Positions 21,789-33,225 of a stretch of 64,000 nucleotides of DNA are shown here, one piece after another; positions within the stretch are counted from its first letter, which is position 1; every line of letters begins with the position of its first letter. Source of the DNA: Thozetella sp. PMI_491 (Eukaryota > Ascomycota > Sordariomycetes > Chaetosphaeriales > Chaetosphaeriaceae); contig MU270016.1 of the NCBI GenBank assembly GCA_021432635.1, positions 1,746,171-1,810,170 on the forward strand, written 5' to 3'. A program made the position numbers and the translations under genes. The notes under the pieces are model-generated. The model was not told where the DNA came from and did no database searches. It saw only the letters and a program-made list of their open reading frames with translations.

Positions 21789-24700
21789 TTTGAATATTGG
21801 TTTTTTGTGTTGGAAAAGTCCCGAAGGGTTGCGTGGTAGCAAAAAAGGTCGAGGCGACAAAGAGTGACGAGGCAAGGCGACTGGCGCTGTTTCGATCAAG
21901 AGCAGGACTAGCCTGGGATGAAGATTACGCGAACGGGAGGTGAAGGAGAAGGGAAGATTAGAAAGAAAGACTCGGGATCCTGCAACTGGAGAATATAACC
22001 AAGAGGGAGAAAGAAGAATGCGAGGTGATGGTGGAGGGCGGGCGGGTGTATTAAAGACCAGACGGGGGGAGCGGGAGGTGCGTCCCAGGTCCAGGATCGT
22101 CCAATGATGCTCGGCACCCTTGTCAGGCCGAGCGTGCCCGCCATCATGGCCAAGGGGCCCTGGAGGGACCGTGAAACAGGGCGACGTTTTGAGTGCGGAC
22201 GATGGCGATACCCTGCTCGGCGGCCGTAGGCTACTGGACGTTTGCTCCTATGTACAGTCCGGGTACGAGTGCACGCGAGCCCACCGAGCCTTTGGGGAAG
22301 GGCATCTTGCAAGATTGGGGCAGGCTGCATCCATGCTGTAAGCTCTAAGTTGCTAGCTCTTTCGAGGGCCTAGTACATGCGACCCTGTCTCCTCGGTTTC
22401 CCCTTCGACCCCCCCGGCTCGGTGTAAGAAGGCCCCTCCAAATCTCCGCCCGTTGCTTGCGTCGGTAGCATTCTGCCCAGCACCAAAACACCCCAGGGGC
22501 GACGGGGGTGGAGATGGACGGAGAGTAACCCCAGGGGCTCCCCTCTATAGTGGCAGGCACTAAATGGATTAAGGTGTCTCTATGAGAGGTGTCAAAACGG
22601 TGGTGTCCGTCTAGGTCTCCAGCCAAAAAAAAAAAAAGAAAAGCCAAAAAAGTGGTGAACGGTCTGGGGTCGGCGCCCGACCCGCCCCCCTGCGGTCTCG
22701 TCTTGGCGGGTCGGATGTCGGATCGCAAAATCCCCCAATCTTCGAGACATGCTGGCTGTGCTATACTGTAGTACTTTGTCGTAGGTACTGATTCGCGCCG
22801 GCAGGCGATGGACCATGATAGGCTGCAGCGCATGTCTCCCCCCTCCTGGTGGCACCGGGAGCGCCTGCACCCAGCGCACCGCCTCCCGCTCCCCCCAACC
22901 ACGGCTTCTGTAGTGCAGTGCCACCCGCTGAGATAGATCTAGATAGAGAGCAGCCCGTATCTCGGTAAGTAGCCGCCAGGGGCGACGCCCAGAGCCTCAC
23001 ACATCTGCACCATGTAGCGCCCGGTTTTGGTGATGCAGCGCACCGTTTCGCCATCCTCGCCCTCTTGGCCAGTCGCACTGGGACGGCGTCTTCTCCTCCG
23101 TTTTCGCGGCGCTCTGGGCGCTCCCCCACCGTCTGCACTTCCAGGTCCAGGTCCAGGTCTGCATAGGCGGACCTGTGCTGCTGCCGCCGTCCCGTAATGA
23201 GATGGCAGTCGTTCATTATGCCAAGCTACCAGACGAAATGAACCACAGGCATCCGGACGAAGTCGAAGCCGAAGTTGGACTTGCAAGGTCTCTGTGGGTT
23301 GCGGCTGCTGAGGAAGCGTGGAAGGGGGAGGGAACCGGGGGGAGGCCGGGGGCGGCAAGGATCCGCCACATGCTGCGACGCAGCTCAAACAGAATAGAGT
23401 TTCAGCCGCCATCTACAGATGCCAGACTGAGACGGGGCTAAGTCCTCAAGCGGATAGCCGCCGGCTACGCCCGGACCACCGTCTGTTTAGGCTCAAGCTG
23501 GCTTCCACTGGGGCAGGCCCAAAGCGAGATAGCCTTACGGGGTTCTCGCTGGGGCAACTTGTCAACGTCAAGCAAGTGATGGAGTCCTGGTAAAAATACA
23601 TGGCCTCAATGCTTTTTTTTTTTTAATCTTTTTTTGACAGCACTGCCCGTCTCGTATGGGATTGGCTGATGTTTTGGCTCATGTTTTTTGCAGCACAATT
23701 CGCGTCGCCTTGCTCTAGGCGCCAAACGCTAGCTAACCTAAAACCCGACCAACCCACCAACCAACCGTCCCGCAGCCAGATCCGGGGACACATGTGTGAA
23801 TCGAATGTTCTCCAGATTCCGACGCACTCGATCCGGCACGCAGATCCCTGATCGCAAGGTCTTGGCACAGATACCGTTTGGGCTCCCATCTGGCTTCTCA
23901 TGGCACCGCACTGGCACAGAGCGCTGGCCACGCGGCCGCGGCACGTCTCGCTCGCCGACCAAACGTCAAACATTCCTTCGCATCCGTGTATCTCGAATGT
24001 AGAATCACCCGTCCTCTCTCGCCACCCTTAATTCTCCATCCTTGTGCTCCCCTTTGTGCACCTTGCAGCAGTCCCTTGTACGTATAATCTCGAGTACCAC
24101 CGTCTGGCCGAGACTTTAGAGTCGGATGTAATTAAATGGGCCGCCGAGGCAGGGGGCCCCTCTACAGCAAACTAGCTAAGAGCCCCTTGAATGCGGAGGA
24201 AAGAGCCAAGAGTATACAAGGGGGGGAGGTGGTGCAGAGCACATCGTGGGCAGTGGATACTGCGATGATCCTGGCACATGCACTACCCTGCTTCCTCGAG
24301 TGCCAGAGCTGAAGTGCCGGATATGCCGCAACAGCGTACCGTCGCACTTACAACCAGCGTCCGTTCCGCCGGTGGCAAGACGTGCCAGGGGCCCGAGGAA
24401 ACAACAGGAGCCGCCAAGGGATCGCCGCGGGTGTATGGTGCCTGTAGGTAGGTACCCGAGGGGTACCACGCACGGGAGAACCGGCCTGCTGCGTAGATCT
24501 TGAAACATCATCCAGAACAGACGGCCGCACCTACTCGTGGGATGCCTCAGATCCTTGGGACTGCATGTAGCCATTTTGCCCCCTTCCTCCAGCGTCAAGG
24601 TCACATGGGCTACGAAGAGTGCCTGCGATTAGAGACGCCGAGGGTATGGGACGGCTGCCAAACGCCGTGCTGTCACAGTGACCAAGACCCGCCCAGTCGG

Positions 24701-25147
24701 AATGCCAAGACTCCCGTCCCGAGTTGGGAAGCACTGGCCGCAAGGACGAGAGAAATCAGGCGATGGTGTCGTAGACATTGGGCTAGCAATGACCGGATGA
24801 GGCTGCCCAGTATGTGCGCCCTTGGGTCCGCTTGGTCCTCGATGCAGAACGGTGGAGCATTGCATGCATCGATGTCGGTTTGCGTCGATGCGGCGACGGG
24901 GTATCCGAGGACGTGCGGTTGCCTTTCAAGCCATTTGCCAACTAGAAGCGATGGGGTTCATGCTGGCATATCCACAGCGCTCGACATGCCATAATGCTGC
25001 CCCATCACCTCTCTGTCGGCGAGAATAGACGACATCGCGAACTGTTTGAGTTCGGCGCCTGACAGCTCAGAACATCTCCACAGCAAAGCGTGCCTCTAGG
25101 TCCGATGACGCAGCGGACGTAGCGGCCAACAATGCCGCCCGACCGCA
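21789..25147. other. Long gene-free region (3.4 kb)
   Basis: This is the largest stretch without a supported gene. It contains an A13 run (22625-22637), a T12 run (23613-23624) and a CCAGGT triple repeat (23141-23158). Many overlapping short open frames on both strands show no family resemblance. The 5' part should contain the cupredoxin gene promoter. A lineage-specific gene or a non-coding RNA cannot be excluded. Confidence 0.5.
23141..23158. repeat. CCAGGT hexamer, three tandem copies
   Basis: Three exact adjacent copies of CCAGGT are visible in the long gene-free region. Confidence 0.85.
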
Positions 25148-25682
25148 TCAAAAGTCCAGCAGAAGCTGCGGTGCCGCCATCTCGAGCGCCTCGACCTGAT
25201 CATGCCCATTCATCAGCCATCAACGACCCTGGGTGGAGAGTCTTGGTGGTTCAACGACTTTGCTTTGAAGCGATAGCACTCTTCCAACCAGCACTCACCT
25301 CGAGGAACGATCCGCCTTTCTCGTCTGACGCTCTTCGGACTGCCTCTCGCACGAACAAGTCCAGGTAGCGGGCGAACCCAGCACTGGCCTCCTGCGTCAT
25401 GCGCATGCCTTTCTCCTGGAAGGACTCGTGCAGGATGCGCCGTAGCAGCTCGGCTGGCACCGCGACACGGTTGCGGGCCTCGAGGGCCTCTAGGGTGGCC
25501 GCGATGTCGTCGTCTCCGGGCTCGCCTGCACCGCTTCCCTGGTCGTCGTCTTCCGTGGGGGCTGTGCGCTTGCGTTTCGCACCGGCCTTTGACGCTGCCG
25601 TCGACGCAGAAGCGCCGCCTGTTGACTTCCCTGGTGGGCGGCCTCGTTTGGCGCCCGTCTTGGGGGCTGCTGGAGGGGCCAT
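25148..25682 (-). CDS. MHF2: CENP-X / MHF2 histone-fold protein
   Basis: Exon 1 is 25299-25682 and exon 2 is 25148-25195. The intron (GTGAGT donor, GCTGATG branch-like, ATCAG acceptor) joins at phase 0. The product has 143 residues. The C-terminal histone fold (about 72-143) matches CENP-X: Val-Pro-Ala-Glu-Leu-Leu-Arg-Arg-Ile-Leu-His, a long middle helix ending Phe-Val-Arg-Glu-Ala, and the diagnostic ending Ala-Pro-Gln-Leu-Leu-Leu-Asp-Phe encoded entirely by the small second exon. CENP-X pairs with CENP-S as the MHF complex. It acts in the kinetochore CENP-T-W-S-X unit and in Fanconi/FANCM-type fork repair. The N-terminal 70 residues are an extra basic, disordered tail containing an AT-hook-like Lys-Arg-Gly-Arg-Pro-Pro-Gly at residues 12-18, absent from the 81-residue human protein. 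Confidence 0.93.
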
Positions 25683-26644
25683 GGGCTGGGTCTAGGCCTA
25701 AGCGCCGTACAAAGTTCACGAGGTGATGTCGCGTCGAAGAGGGATTCGTGGCGCGAGGCCGGGAGGTAAGAATCTCGGCGCGAGCTAGACCAAACACGCG
25801 TCAGCTGCTTGCTGCGTAAGCCATGGAGCGAAACTGGCTACCTTAGGGACCTGAAAACCTAGGTTGCTCTTGTTGTTTGGGGCTACGAGGGGCAACACTG
25901 TTGGAGGTAGGGAAGGATTGCGCTTCGCAATCGACCTAGTGGTGATTCGACGAAGCAGATAGTAGGGAAGACGGGCTCGGCGAGAGCTGAGGAATGCACT
26001 TCCCGATACAGTTGGGTAAGACAGGTGCTATACGTAAGGATACGTCGTACAGACAAACTAGCTGTACCCGGAAAAAGGAGGGGAAAGGAGGGCTGTAGGT
26101 TGGTCTAGGCGCGAGACGCGTTGCGAGCTTACCGGAGCTTAACCGCGAAATCGACGCGACAACCTTTTCTTTTCGACCGAAATGGTGCTACTGCCCAGGT
26201 ACTAGCCCGGAGGCTACGTAGCTCGGAGAAAAAAAAATTATAGCCACGAAACGAAACAAGAGGAGGAAACAAGGTTGCGAGGCACACAAGCGCACAAGGA
26301 GGGAAATATTAAGAGACAGTTCTATATGGAAGCATTCCCATTCAGCTGACGAATTAACTATCGATGAAAGGGATCTATGAGTCGCATGCAATCAAGGGAA
26401 AACGGCTGGGAGAAGAAAGTCGACTCCAGCGGAGATGATCGTAGCAGAGGAATACACCAGCGGAAAGTGCCTTAGGAGTATAGATTACAGCGGCATCCAC
26501 GAAACATCGCGGACGCCTTCCACCACTTCCACCATCTGTCCCCCCTTTTATCAACCTCGCTTACCCCAGCCCGGCCACCCTCTGGCCTCTGGCTACCATC
26601 CCCTCGTCACCCGTGCTCACCCGTATATTGGAGGGGCGAGCTGC
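25683..26644. other. Intergenic: CENP-X promoter and AAC 3' region
   Basis: I see no supported gene. An AT-richer stretch lies at about 26,180-26,400. Confidence 0.5.
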
Positions 26645-28067
26645 TTAGCCGGAACCGCCCTTGAAGGCCTTGCCGAAGAGGAGGACCTGGAGCTGATCGT
26701 AGATGGAGAGCACACCAGCACCGGCGACACCACGGAGGATGTTGGCACCAGCACCCTTGAACAGGGACTTGACACCCTCCTTGGCAACGATCTGCTGGAA
26801 AGCGTCGAGCGAGCTCTTGTACTTGACGGCCTCACCAGAGGTCATCATCATGCGACGGCGGACAGTGTCAAGAGGGTACGAGGCGATACCGGCACCAGTG
26901 GTGACGCACCAACCGAGCATGAACGAGGCGAGGAAGTTGTTTGCGAGGGGACCGACGAGGACGACAGGCTTGATCGAGTCGTACATACCGAAGTACAGAC
27001 CACGGTAGACGATGATTCCGAGGACGGAGGGACCGAAACCACGGTAGAGACCGGCAACACCGTCAGAGGCGAGGGTCTTGCGGTACACATCGACCAGGCC
27101 GTTGAACTGACGCTCACCACCCTTCTTGGCCGACTTAGCGTCGTTGGCCAAACGGGTACGGGCGTAGTCGAGGGAGTAGACGAAGAGGAGCGAAGTGGCA
27201 CCAGCGGCCTGCATCCGAGTCAGTAACAAATTCGCGGGAACGCAGGGCAGTGTGGCGTTCAACTTACACCACCGGAGGCCAGGTTACCAGCCATCCACTT
27301 CCAGTAGCCATCACGGTCCTTCTTGTAACCGAACATCTTCTTGAACTTGTCACGGAAGGCAAAGTTCAGGGCCTGGGTAGGGAAGTAACGGATAACGTTG
27401 GCAGTGTTGCCACGCCACAGGGCCATGAGACCCTCATCGGCGGTCGTGCGACGGAAGCAGTCGGCGATACCGGTGTAGCGGCGGTCCAGACGGCCGGCCT
27501 TAATCATCTCATCCTGCGGGGCGGGTCAGTACATATTTTCCCTACACATGAGGGCAGTGCGACAGTCGTGTCGCGGGGATTCTTTCTTACCTGGTTCTGG
27601 ACGAGGAGCTTGATACGCTCGATGGGAGCAGCGGCGGTCTTCGAGACGGCGGCAGAGACACCACCCACTGTAGGTCAAGTTAGCGACGTGAATTCACGAA
27701 GCGGCACGCACGGCGGCATGGTAGCCGTGGCCAATCGGTTGTTCAGGGTATCGAACGTACTCATGAAGTCCGCCAAGAAGGGCTGTTTGATATATCATTA
27801 GCTCAATGTACAGCGCACGGATGGAAGGAGGTATGAAGAATTTGCGCATCGCAGCCCCGGGTGCTCCTAGCTCGCCGACGGCGATAAGGGTCCCGAACAC
27901 CGTTCCGGGATCGATAGCAAGCGAGACAAGATCAATTGGCTCGCCCCGGCATCGTTGGCGATGGGAATTGACCCCGGAGAGCTGCGGAACGATGGCGCGA
28001 GGGAATTTTGGGAGGTGAGGAAACGGCTTACCGGCATGCCCAGAACGCGGATCTCTTCCTTAGACAT
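26645..28067 (-). CDS. AAC: Mitochondrial ADP/ATP carrier
   Basis: Five exons: 28032-28067, 27761-27782, 27591-27667, 27268-27513 and 26645-27208. All introns have GT/AG ends and phases agree. The product has 314 residues, the usual length. Three repeats of about 100 residues each carry the mitochondrial carrier signature Pro-x-Asp/Glu-x-x-Lys/Arg: Pro-Ile-Glu-Arg-Ile-Lys, Ser-Leu-Asp-Tyr-Ala-Arg and Pro-Leu-Asp-Thr-Val-Arg. The nucleotide-carrier motif RRRMMM is at residues 244-249. It exchanges matrix ATP for cytosolic ADP across the inner membrane. The second exon is only 22 bases; without it the frame and the conserved Phe-Leu-Ala-Asp-Phe-Met would be lost. The first intron, 249 bases, is the longest I see in the window. 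Confidence 0.98.
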
Positions 28068-30016
28068 CTTGTCGGCTGCGATCGCGTACGACCAGGAAAA
28101 GAAAAAATGGACTGAGTGGGGATGTAAGAAAAGACGGCTCTACTAGAGAGGCGCGAAAGGCAAAGGGATGGTGGTACGGTCGTGAGAACTGAATCTGCAC
28201 CGACTGAGAGGTTTGAGGGAGAGAGAAAAAAATTTCGCGGAAGTTTGGAAGAGAACAGCTTTTGAAGCGAATCTTCCCGGACCCCCGGCCCAGCTGCGCT
28301 AGCAAAACTGGTCCAAGCTCGCTCCGCCAGCCGCCCCTTTTTGCGCTTCCCATAGCAACTGGTGGAGTCTAGTGCCTCATCGCGGCCTGAGGCATCGACT
28401 TTTTGCGGCATCGACTGGACTGGATGCCGGTTCACCCCGATCTTTTTCGACGTCCAGCCTCGCACTGGCCGCGCCCAGGACCAAGCCCAGCGGCGGATCA
28501 GCCATGGGCCCCCCCCGGGGTGCCTACGCACCCTTTGGTCCCCATGCTACTGTGTAGAGATCGCCCGCTGTTGCTTTCCCAAGCCGCAGCGCCCTTTGGC
28601 CGTCAGGCTCGCCAGTCTAGAAAGCCTACCATGAATCGCACGAAGTTTCTACCGCCCTTCCCCCTATCCTTTTTCCCATGCTCCCCTGCGCGCCTAGCGG
28701 CTGCTCTTCTTCGGCCAGGCAGCGAGAGGCTTCTGCTTTACCCCCATCCCAGCAGCGCATCCATTCTAGCTGTAGGTGTCTTCCAGGTGCTCCATACTGC
28801 GACATATACTGGGGTAAGGCCTGGCGGGTCATACCGAGTCATTACTTCCGGCGGCCAATGCACGTGAAAAAAAAAAATCCCACCCCCGGCAGCCAGGGAA
28901 TAATTCGGGCCAGCTTACGGCAGCTATGGGTAGCTACCCAGTAATGGTTGCCGCACACTTCTTCACACTTTGACCTGCGCTCGGCTGAGGGACCGGTCTG
29001 TGGCCGCGGGTGCAGGTCTCTTCGAAATCGCAATTGATTCACCTGTGCCTTGCTACATACGTGGTCACCCAATGGTTCCGAAAGCCTAGCTCCGTCTATC
29101 CCTTGAATTGAGTTGGATGCCACATCCGCCCTGCCGAGGAACACACACTGTACTCGGTCCTTTTCGGACTAGACCCTAGCCTGGTTCCTCGGTGGCTCCG
29201 TCGGAAAAGGTTTTTTTTTCTCTTATACGCCGGTACTACCAGAGCCGGCGACATTGCCGAGATGCTGCGATGGAGCCAAGTCTCTGTCTTTTCGGGCCTG
29301 CCTCATGACTTTGCACTATATACCAGCAGAGCAGAACCTGCTGCCGTAGCCGCAAGACGTCGGACGCAACCTCGTAGAGTATCAGAATGAGGTAGCCCGC
29401 ATCTCTCGCCCATCTTCGTACCGTTGCTACCCGGGGATCTTTCTCCGGTCCTGAGCAAGTGCTGTGATCGGCGGAGGCTCCCGCTTTAAGACTGGTTGTC
29501 TTACAAGAGCCTAGAACTACTCGCAAAAACCTGGTCCTTCACGCCTTATCAACATGGAAGCAGGTGCCGTGTCACCGGCCTCTATCACTCCCTTCGGTTC
29601 GCCAAGATCCTAAAGACGTGCTTCTGTCAAAACATGGCTTAGACTATGATTTCTGTTAAAACGCCCAAGTCATAGACAAGGTAGCAGCTAGCCTTCAGCC
29701 ATGCAGGGATAGCAACGCGACGGCAAGCACCATCGACGGTTGCGGTTCCGGTGGGTATTGTCCTCTCCTGCACCTGCACCTGCACACAAGTAGTCACACA
29801 GGTCCGCGGACAGATCTTTGTTCAATGCCGATGCAATTCCGGTCCGAAGAATCTGGAGCACTTCCGATCCCTACGCTACATCGAGCCGCAAAAAGGCCAG
29901 TCCCAGGTTTCAACCAGATCCGTTGTTTTCCCCTAACCCCAGCGTACCATGCTCATGAACAATATCCGCAAAACACAGTGCCATTCGTCCGGGTCATCGG
30001 CGATCGGTGGTCGGGC
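28068..30016. other. Intergenic: AAC promoter to RPS25 3' end
   Basis: About 1.9 kb without a supported gene. It holds a CCTGCA triple repeat (29767-29784) and several homopolymer runs. Short frames on both strands look random. Confidence 0.5.
29767..29784. repeat. CCTGCA hexamer, three tandem copies
   Basis: Three exact adjacent copies of CCTGCA lie about 230 bases beyond the RPS25 stop codon, on its downstream side. Confidence 0.85.
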
Positions 30017-30521
30017 TTAGTCGGTACCACCAACGGCGCGGGCTGCATGCCTTGTCAGCGACCTCGAGGGTCATCTTGGCGGGGGCGGCCCAGGACGAGC
30101 CGCGGGCCCAGGTGGTCAGAGGAACCTACTGTAGATCTTCATCTTGCTGTGTCCCACGATGGGCTTGATCTGGCCCTTCTCCTCGAGGTCCTTCAGGCAC
30201 TTGCGCGCGAGGGAGCCGTTGATCTTTAGCCGGTCGACGAGAGTGGCAACGGTGACGAGGCGGTACGACTGGACGTCCTTGTAGAGCTTGTCGGAGGTGG
30301 CCTTATCAAGGATGACGGCGTGCTGGGCCTTGTCCTTGACTGTGGGAGGGGCACGGGGTCAGCATCGTGATACTTGGGCAGCGGACGTGGGCGACGGTCC
30401 AGAGGGCCGCCAGCGCGGGCAATCCTCGTGCGGGCGACAAGAGCGCAAGGAGTAAACGCTTACCCTTTCCCTTGGACCACTTCTTCTTCTGCTTCTTTCC
30501 TCCGGTTGCCGCGGGAGCCAT
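30017..30521 (-). CDS. RPS25: 40S ribosomal protein S25 (eS25)
   Basis: Exons are 30464-30521, 30130-30339 and 30017-30042; the product has 97 residues, the normal family length. The Lys-rich N-terminus ([11 protein letters not shown]), the winged-helix body with [13 protein letters not shown] and Ile-Asn-Gly-Ser-Leu-Ala-Arg, and the tail Lys-Ile-Tyr-Thr-Arg-Ala-Val are all present. The last exon is only 26 bases and supplies the conserved Thr-Arg-Ala-Val end, which confirms the second intron (GTAGGT...GCATGCAG). eS25 sits on the 40S head near the E site and matters for some internal ribosome entry. It is divergently paired with RPS5. Confidence 0.98.
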
Positions 30522-30846
30522 GGTGACGATTGTTCTGTTGTTGAGTGAGGTCGTCGATGATCTCTCTCCAAGTAATGCGAGGTGTATTTTTTCCCCCCCA
30601 AAGTCGCTGGCGGCTCAGTACAAGCGGCACCGTCTGTCTGCTTAGGTCAAGCGAGCCCTAAATTTGTGGCGGTTTGACTGGCGGGTTGGGGCAAAGAAGC
30701 GGGGCCACCAAAAATTTCGCTGGTATGCGAGCCCCAAAGCGCACCTCACCTCGATTCGCCTCACCTCTCCGCCCCCTCGTCGGATTTTCTACGCCAACTT
30801 CCACTCAACCACAACCACACAAGACTGTCGGCCATTACTGCGAAAA
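30522..30846. promoter_or_regulatory. Shared divergent promoter of RPS25 and RPS5
   Basis: Only 325 bases separate the two start codons. The region contains an AGCCCTAAATTT stretch near 30,655 that resembles a half telobox, and a pyrimidine-rich leader before the RPS5 start. Co-regulation of the two small-subunit proteins is likely but inferred. Confidence 0.65.
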
Positions 30847-31806
30847 ATGTCTGACGGCGAGATCGAGGTCGAGGCCGTCTCCGGCTACCAGGTCCTTCCC
30901 AAGGACGTCGTTGCCGAGATTGGCAGCGTCAAGCTCTTCAGTATGTCAATGCATCTCCGCCTAGAGCAGATGGCCTCGCGAAACTCAAGACACTAACCAA
31001 GTTGCCAATCGACAGACCGATGGAGCTATGAGGACGTCGAGATCCGCGACATCTCCCTCACGTAAGAACTCCCGTCTTTTTTTTCCCCGATTGGAGACGC
31101 ACAGCGGAGGAAACCACCCGGGCCACAAAACGCCGATGGCTTGTCGATATATCGAACTTGGGGCTCCGCGCGCCCACAGAAGATACTTATAGGAGGGCAT
31201 TGACTAACGGGACCATCGCACAGTGACTACATCCAGATCCGCGCCCCGGTCTACATCCCGCACTCCGCCGGCCGGTATGCCGTCAAGCGGTTCCGCAAGG
31301 CCAACTGCCCTATCATCGAGCGCCTCACCAACTCGCTCATGATGCACGGCCGCAACAACGGCAAGAAGCTCAAGGCCGTCCGCATTGTTGCCCACGCCTT
31401 CGAGATCGTGCGTTCTCTCCAGCTCCGCTCTCTCCACTGCGAGAGGCTTCGGGTCAGAACGAGACGGCTAACCTATCTCCCCATCCAGATCCACCTCATG
31501 ACCGACCAGAACCCCATCCAGATTGCCGTTGACGCCATTGTCAACTGCGGTCCCCGTGAAGACAGCACCCGTATTGGATCCGCCGGTACCGTCCGACGAC
31601 AGGCCGTCGATGTGTCGCCTCTGCGCCGCGTCAACCAGGCCATCGCCCTCCTCACCACCGGTGCCCGTGAGGCCGCCTTCCGCAACGTCAAGTCCATCGC
31701 CGAGTGCCTCGCCGAGGAGCTGATCAACGCCGCCAAGGGAAGCAGCAACTCGTACGCGATCAAGAAGAAGGACGAGCTGGAGCGTGTCGCCAAGAGCAAC
31801 CGGTAA
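30847..31806 (+). CDS. RPS5: 40S ribosomal protein S5 (uS7)
   Basis: Exons are 30847-30940, 31016-31061, 31224-31407 and 31489-31806; phases agree and the product has 213 residues. The uS7 core is complete: the [11 protein letters not shown] segment, [12 protein letters not shown], [10 protein letters not shown] and Thr-Arg-Ile-Gly, then the C-terminal [18 protein letters not shown]. It binds the 18S rRNA 3' major domain and contacts E-site tRNA and mRNA. The second exon has only 46 bases. Confidence 0.98.
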
Positions 31807-32337
31807 GGGGCGTATACCCCTTGGGTGGTATGGCTTTGTGTGTTCTCTGGAAGGGGGAGCTAAAACGGACTTTTCTGGCATGTTTGGAAGGGTGCATTTG
31901 CGCGTAACGGGCTGGCGGATGCGGATTTCCACGGCATTCTTGTCACACAGGCAGATTACAAGGGCTCTCGCTAAAATCTGAGCACATGGTATGAACTATG
32001 GCAAGGCCCTAAAGGGTTGGCTTTTGTGGCGCTCTATTCTATGCGGCTTTTGCTGTTTTTCTTCTGGTGCTCCAAGGTTGTCGTCGTCGTCGTCGTACGA
32101 AGCTCGTTCATGATGGAGGTCTAGTCCCCCAGAATCTGAGTACTAGAGGAGCTATCCGAAGGGAGTGTTGGCTCCATGCCGCTCAGGTATCTCTGATAGT
32201 CCACCCTATCAACACTGATGAGGCTCTCTATGTTGCTGAAGCGGCCGCATGCAGGACGCGAAGACCGAGACCTTTTGGTCGACTCGGTCCAGTCTTGGTG
32301 CTTTCGGTTCCTCCTTTCACCTTCTCCTCCCCCTCTA
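31807..32337. other. Intergenic between convergent genes
   Basis: RPS5 and the GNAT gene end towards each other. A run of five TCG units lies at 32081-32095. I see nothing else. Confidence 0.5.
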
Positions 32338-33225
32338 CTAGATAATAAGTGCCTCTGGGGGGATCTCGAGGCGCACAAACATACCCACATGTGGGATGCC
32401 CTCCTCAGTCCACTTGCCCATGCCCTGGTCGATCTTGAATCCGCACTTCTCCCAGGCGCCGATGACCGACTCCTGTGCGTGGCAGCACACCAGGCCGTTC
32501 CACTTAGGAAGGTCTCCCGGCTCGCCCATGCCCAGCTGCTCTACGCCGAGGGCCATGAGCCCCGGGTTGAAGTAGGTCGGGTGCTTGCGCATCCAGTCGA
32601 GGGCGGTCCGCACCAGCAGCGACGAGATGCCCTGGCCGCGGAACTCTTTGATCACCGCCAGGCGGCCCAGCTTGACGTAGGGCTCCTTGCCGTCGTGCAT
32701 GTCGGTGGCGCGGTCGGCGCCGAACGGCAGCACGCTAGCCAGGCGGGCCTTCTCGTCGGCCGTCAGCGGCTGGACGACCTCGGCACCACCGTCGCCGTCG
32801 GCGGCCGCCACCACCTCGCCGGCGTTGGTGAGCTTGTTGTCGACGTAGACGCCGCCGTTGCGCGGGTGTGGCGGGTGCGGGAACGGCACCAGGCGGACGG
32901 TGCCGATGGGCATGGTTCGCGTCTCGCTGCGCCGCGGGTGCAGCAACTCGCCCGTCTGCGGGTCGCGCCGCTCCGCCTCCACGACACGGTTGACACTGGC
33001 GTAGACGACCCAGTGGCAGGACCGCGGGTCGTCATCATCGTGCTCGTACTCCTGCGGCACACCCTGCTCCTCCACGAAGACGGCCTCGCGCACCTCCATG
33101 GCATCGAGAAAGGTGCGCGGGAACGACCCCTGCGTCTGCTGCGTCGACGGTTTGGTCCGGTCCCAGCCTTTAAGCGGGGACGGCTCCTGGAGGGAGATGA
33201 AGGGGGTAGGTGAGCTGTTCGGCAT
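32338..33225 (-). CDS. GNAT family N-acetyltransferase
   Basis: This is a single-exon gene of 295 residues from the ATG at 33225. The frame continues upstream to a GTG at 33396, but that part has poor composition and no ATG. The GNAT fold is recognisable. The substrate side starts with Ala-Met-Glu-Val-Arg-Glu-Ala-Val-Phe-Val-Glu-Glu-Gln-Gly-Val-Pro (about 42-57), as in ElaA/YjcF-like enzymes. Motif A, Leu-Gly-Arg-Leu-Ala-Val-Ile-Lys-Glu-Phe-Arg-Gly-Gln-Gly-Ile (about 186-200), supplies the Arg/Gln-x-x-Gly-x-Gly/Ala acetyl-CoA pyrophosphate loop. Two insertions (about 84-104 and 132-178) enlarge it relative to bacterial relatives. The substrate is unknown; small-molecule or protein amines are possible. 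There is no targeting signal, so it is probably cytosolic. Confidence 0.88.
   Translation of the reverse strand: MPNSSPTPFISLQEPSPLKGWDRTKPSTQQTQGSFPRTFLDAMEVREAVFVEEQGVPQEYEHDDDDPRSCHWVVYASVNRVVEAERRDPQTGELLHPRRSETRTMPIGTVRLVPFPHPPHPRNGGVYVDNKLTNAGEVVAAADGDGGAEVVQPLTADEKARLASVLPFGADRATDMHDGKEPYVKLGRLAVIKEFRGQGISSLLVRTALDWMRKHPTYFNPGLMALGVEQLGMGEPGDLPKWNGLVCCHAQESVIGAWEKCGFKIDQGMGKWTEEGIPHVGMFVRLEIPPEALII

Noticed and set aside
22939-23412. Minus-strand 157-codon frame starting at a real ATG
   Set aside because: Pro/Arg-rich composition, overlapping frames on both strands, and no recognisable domain or splice context.
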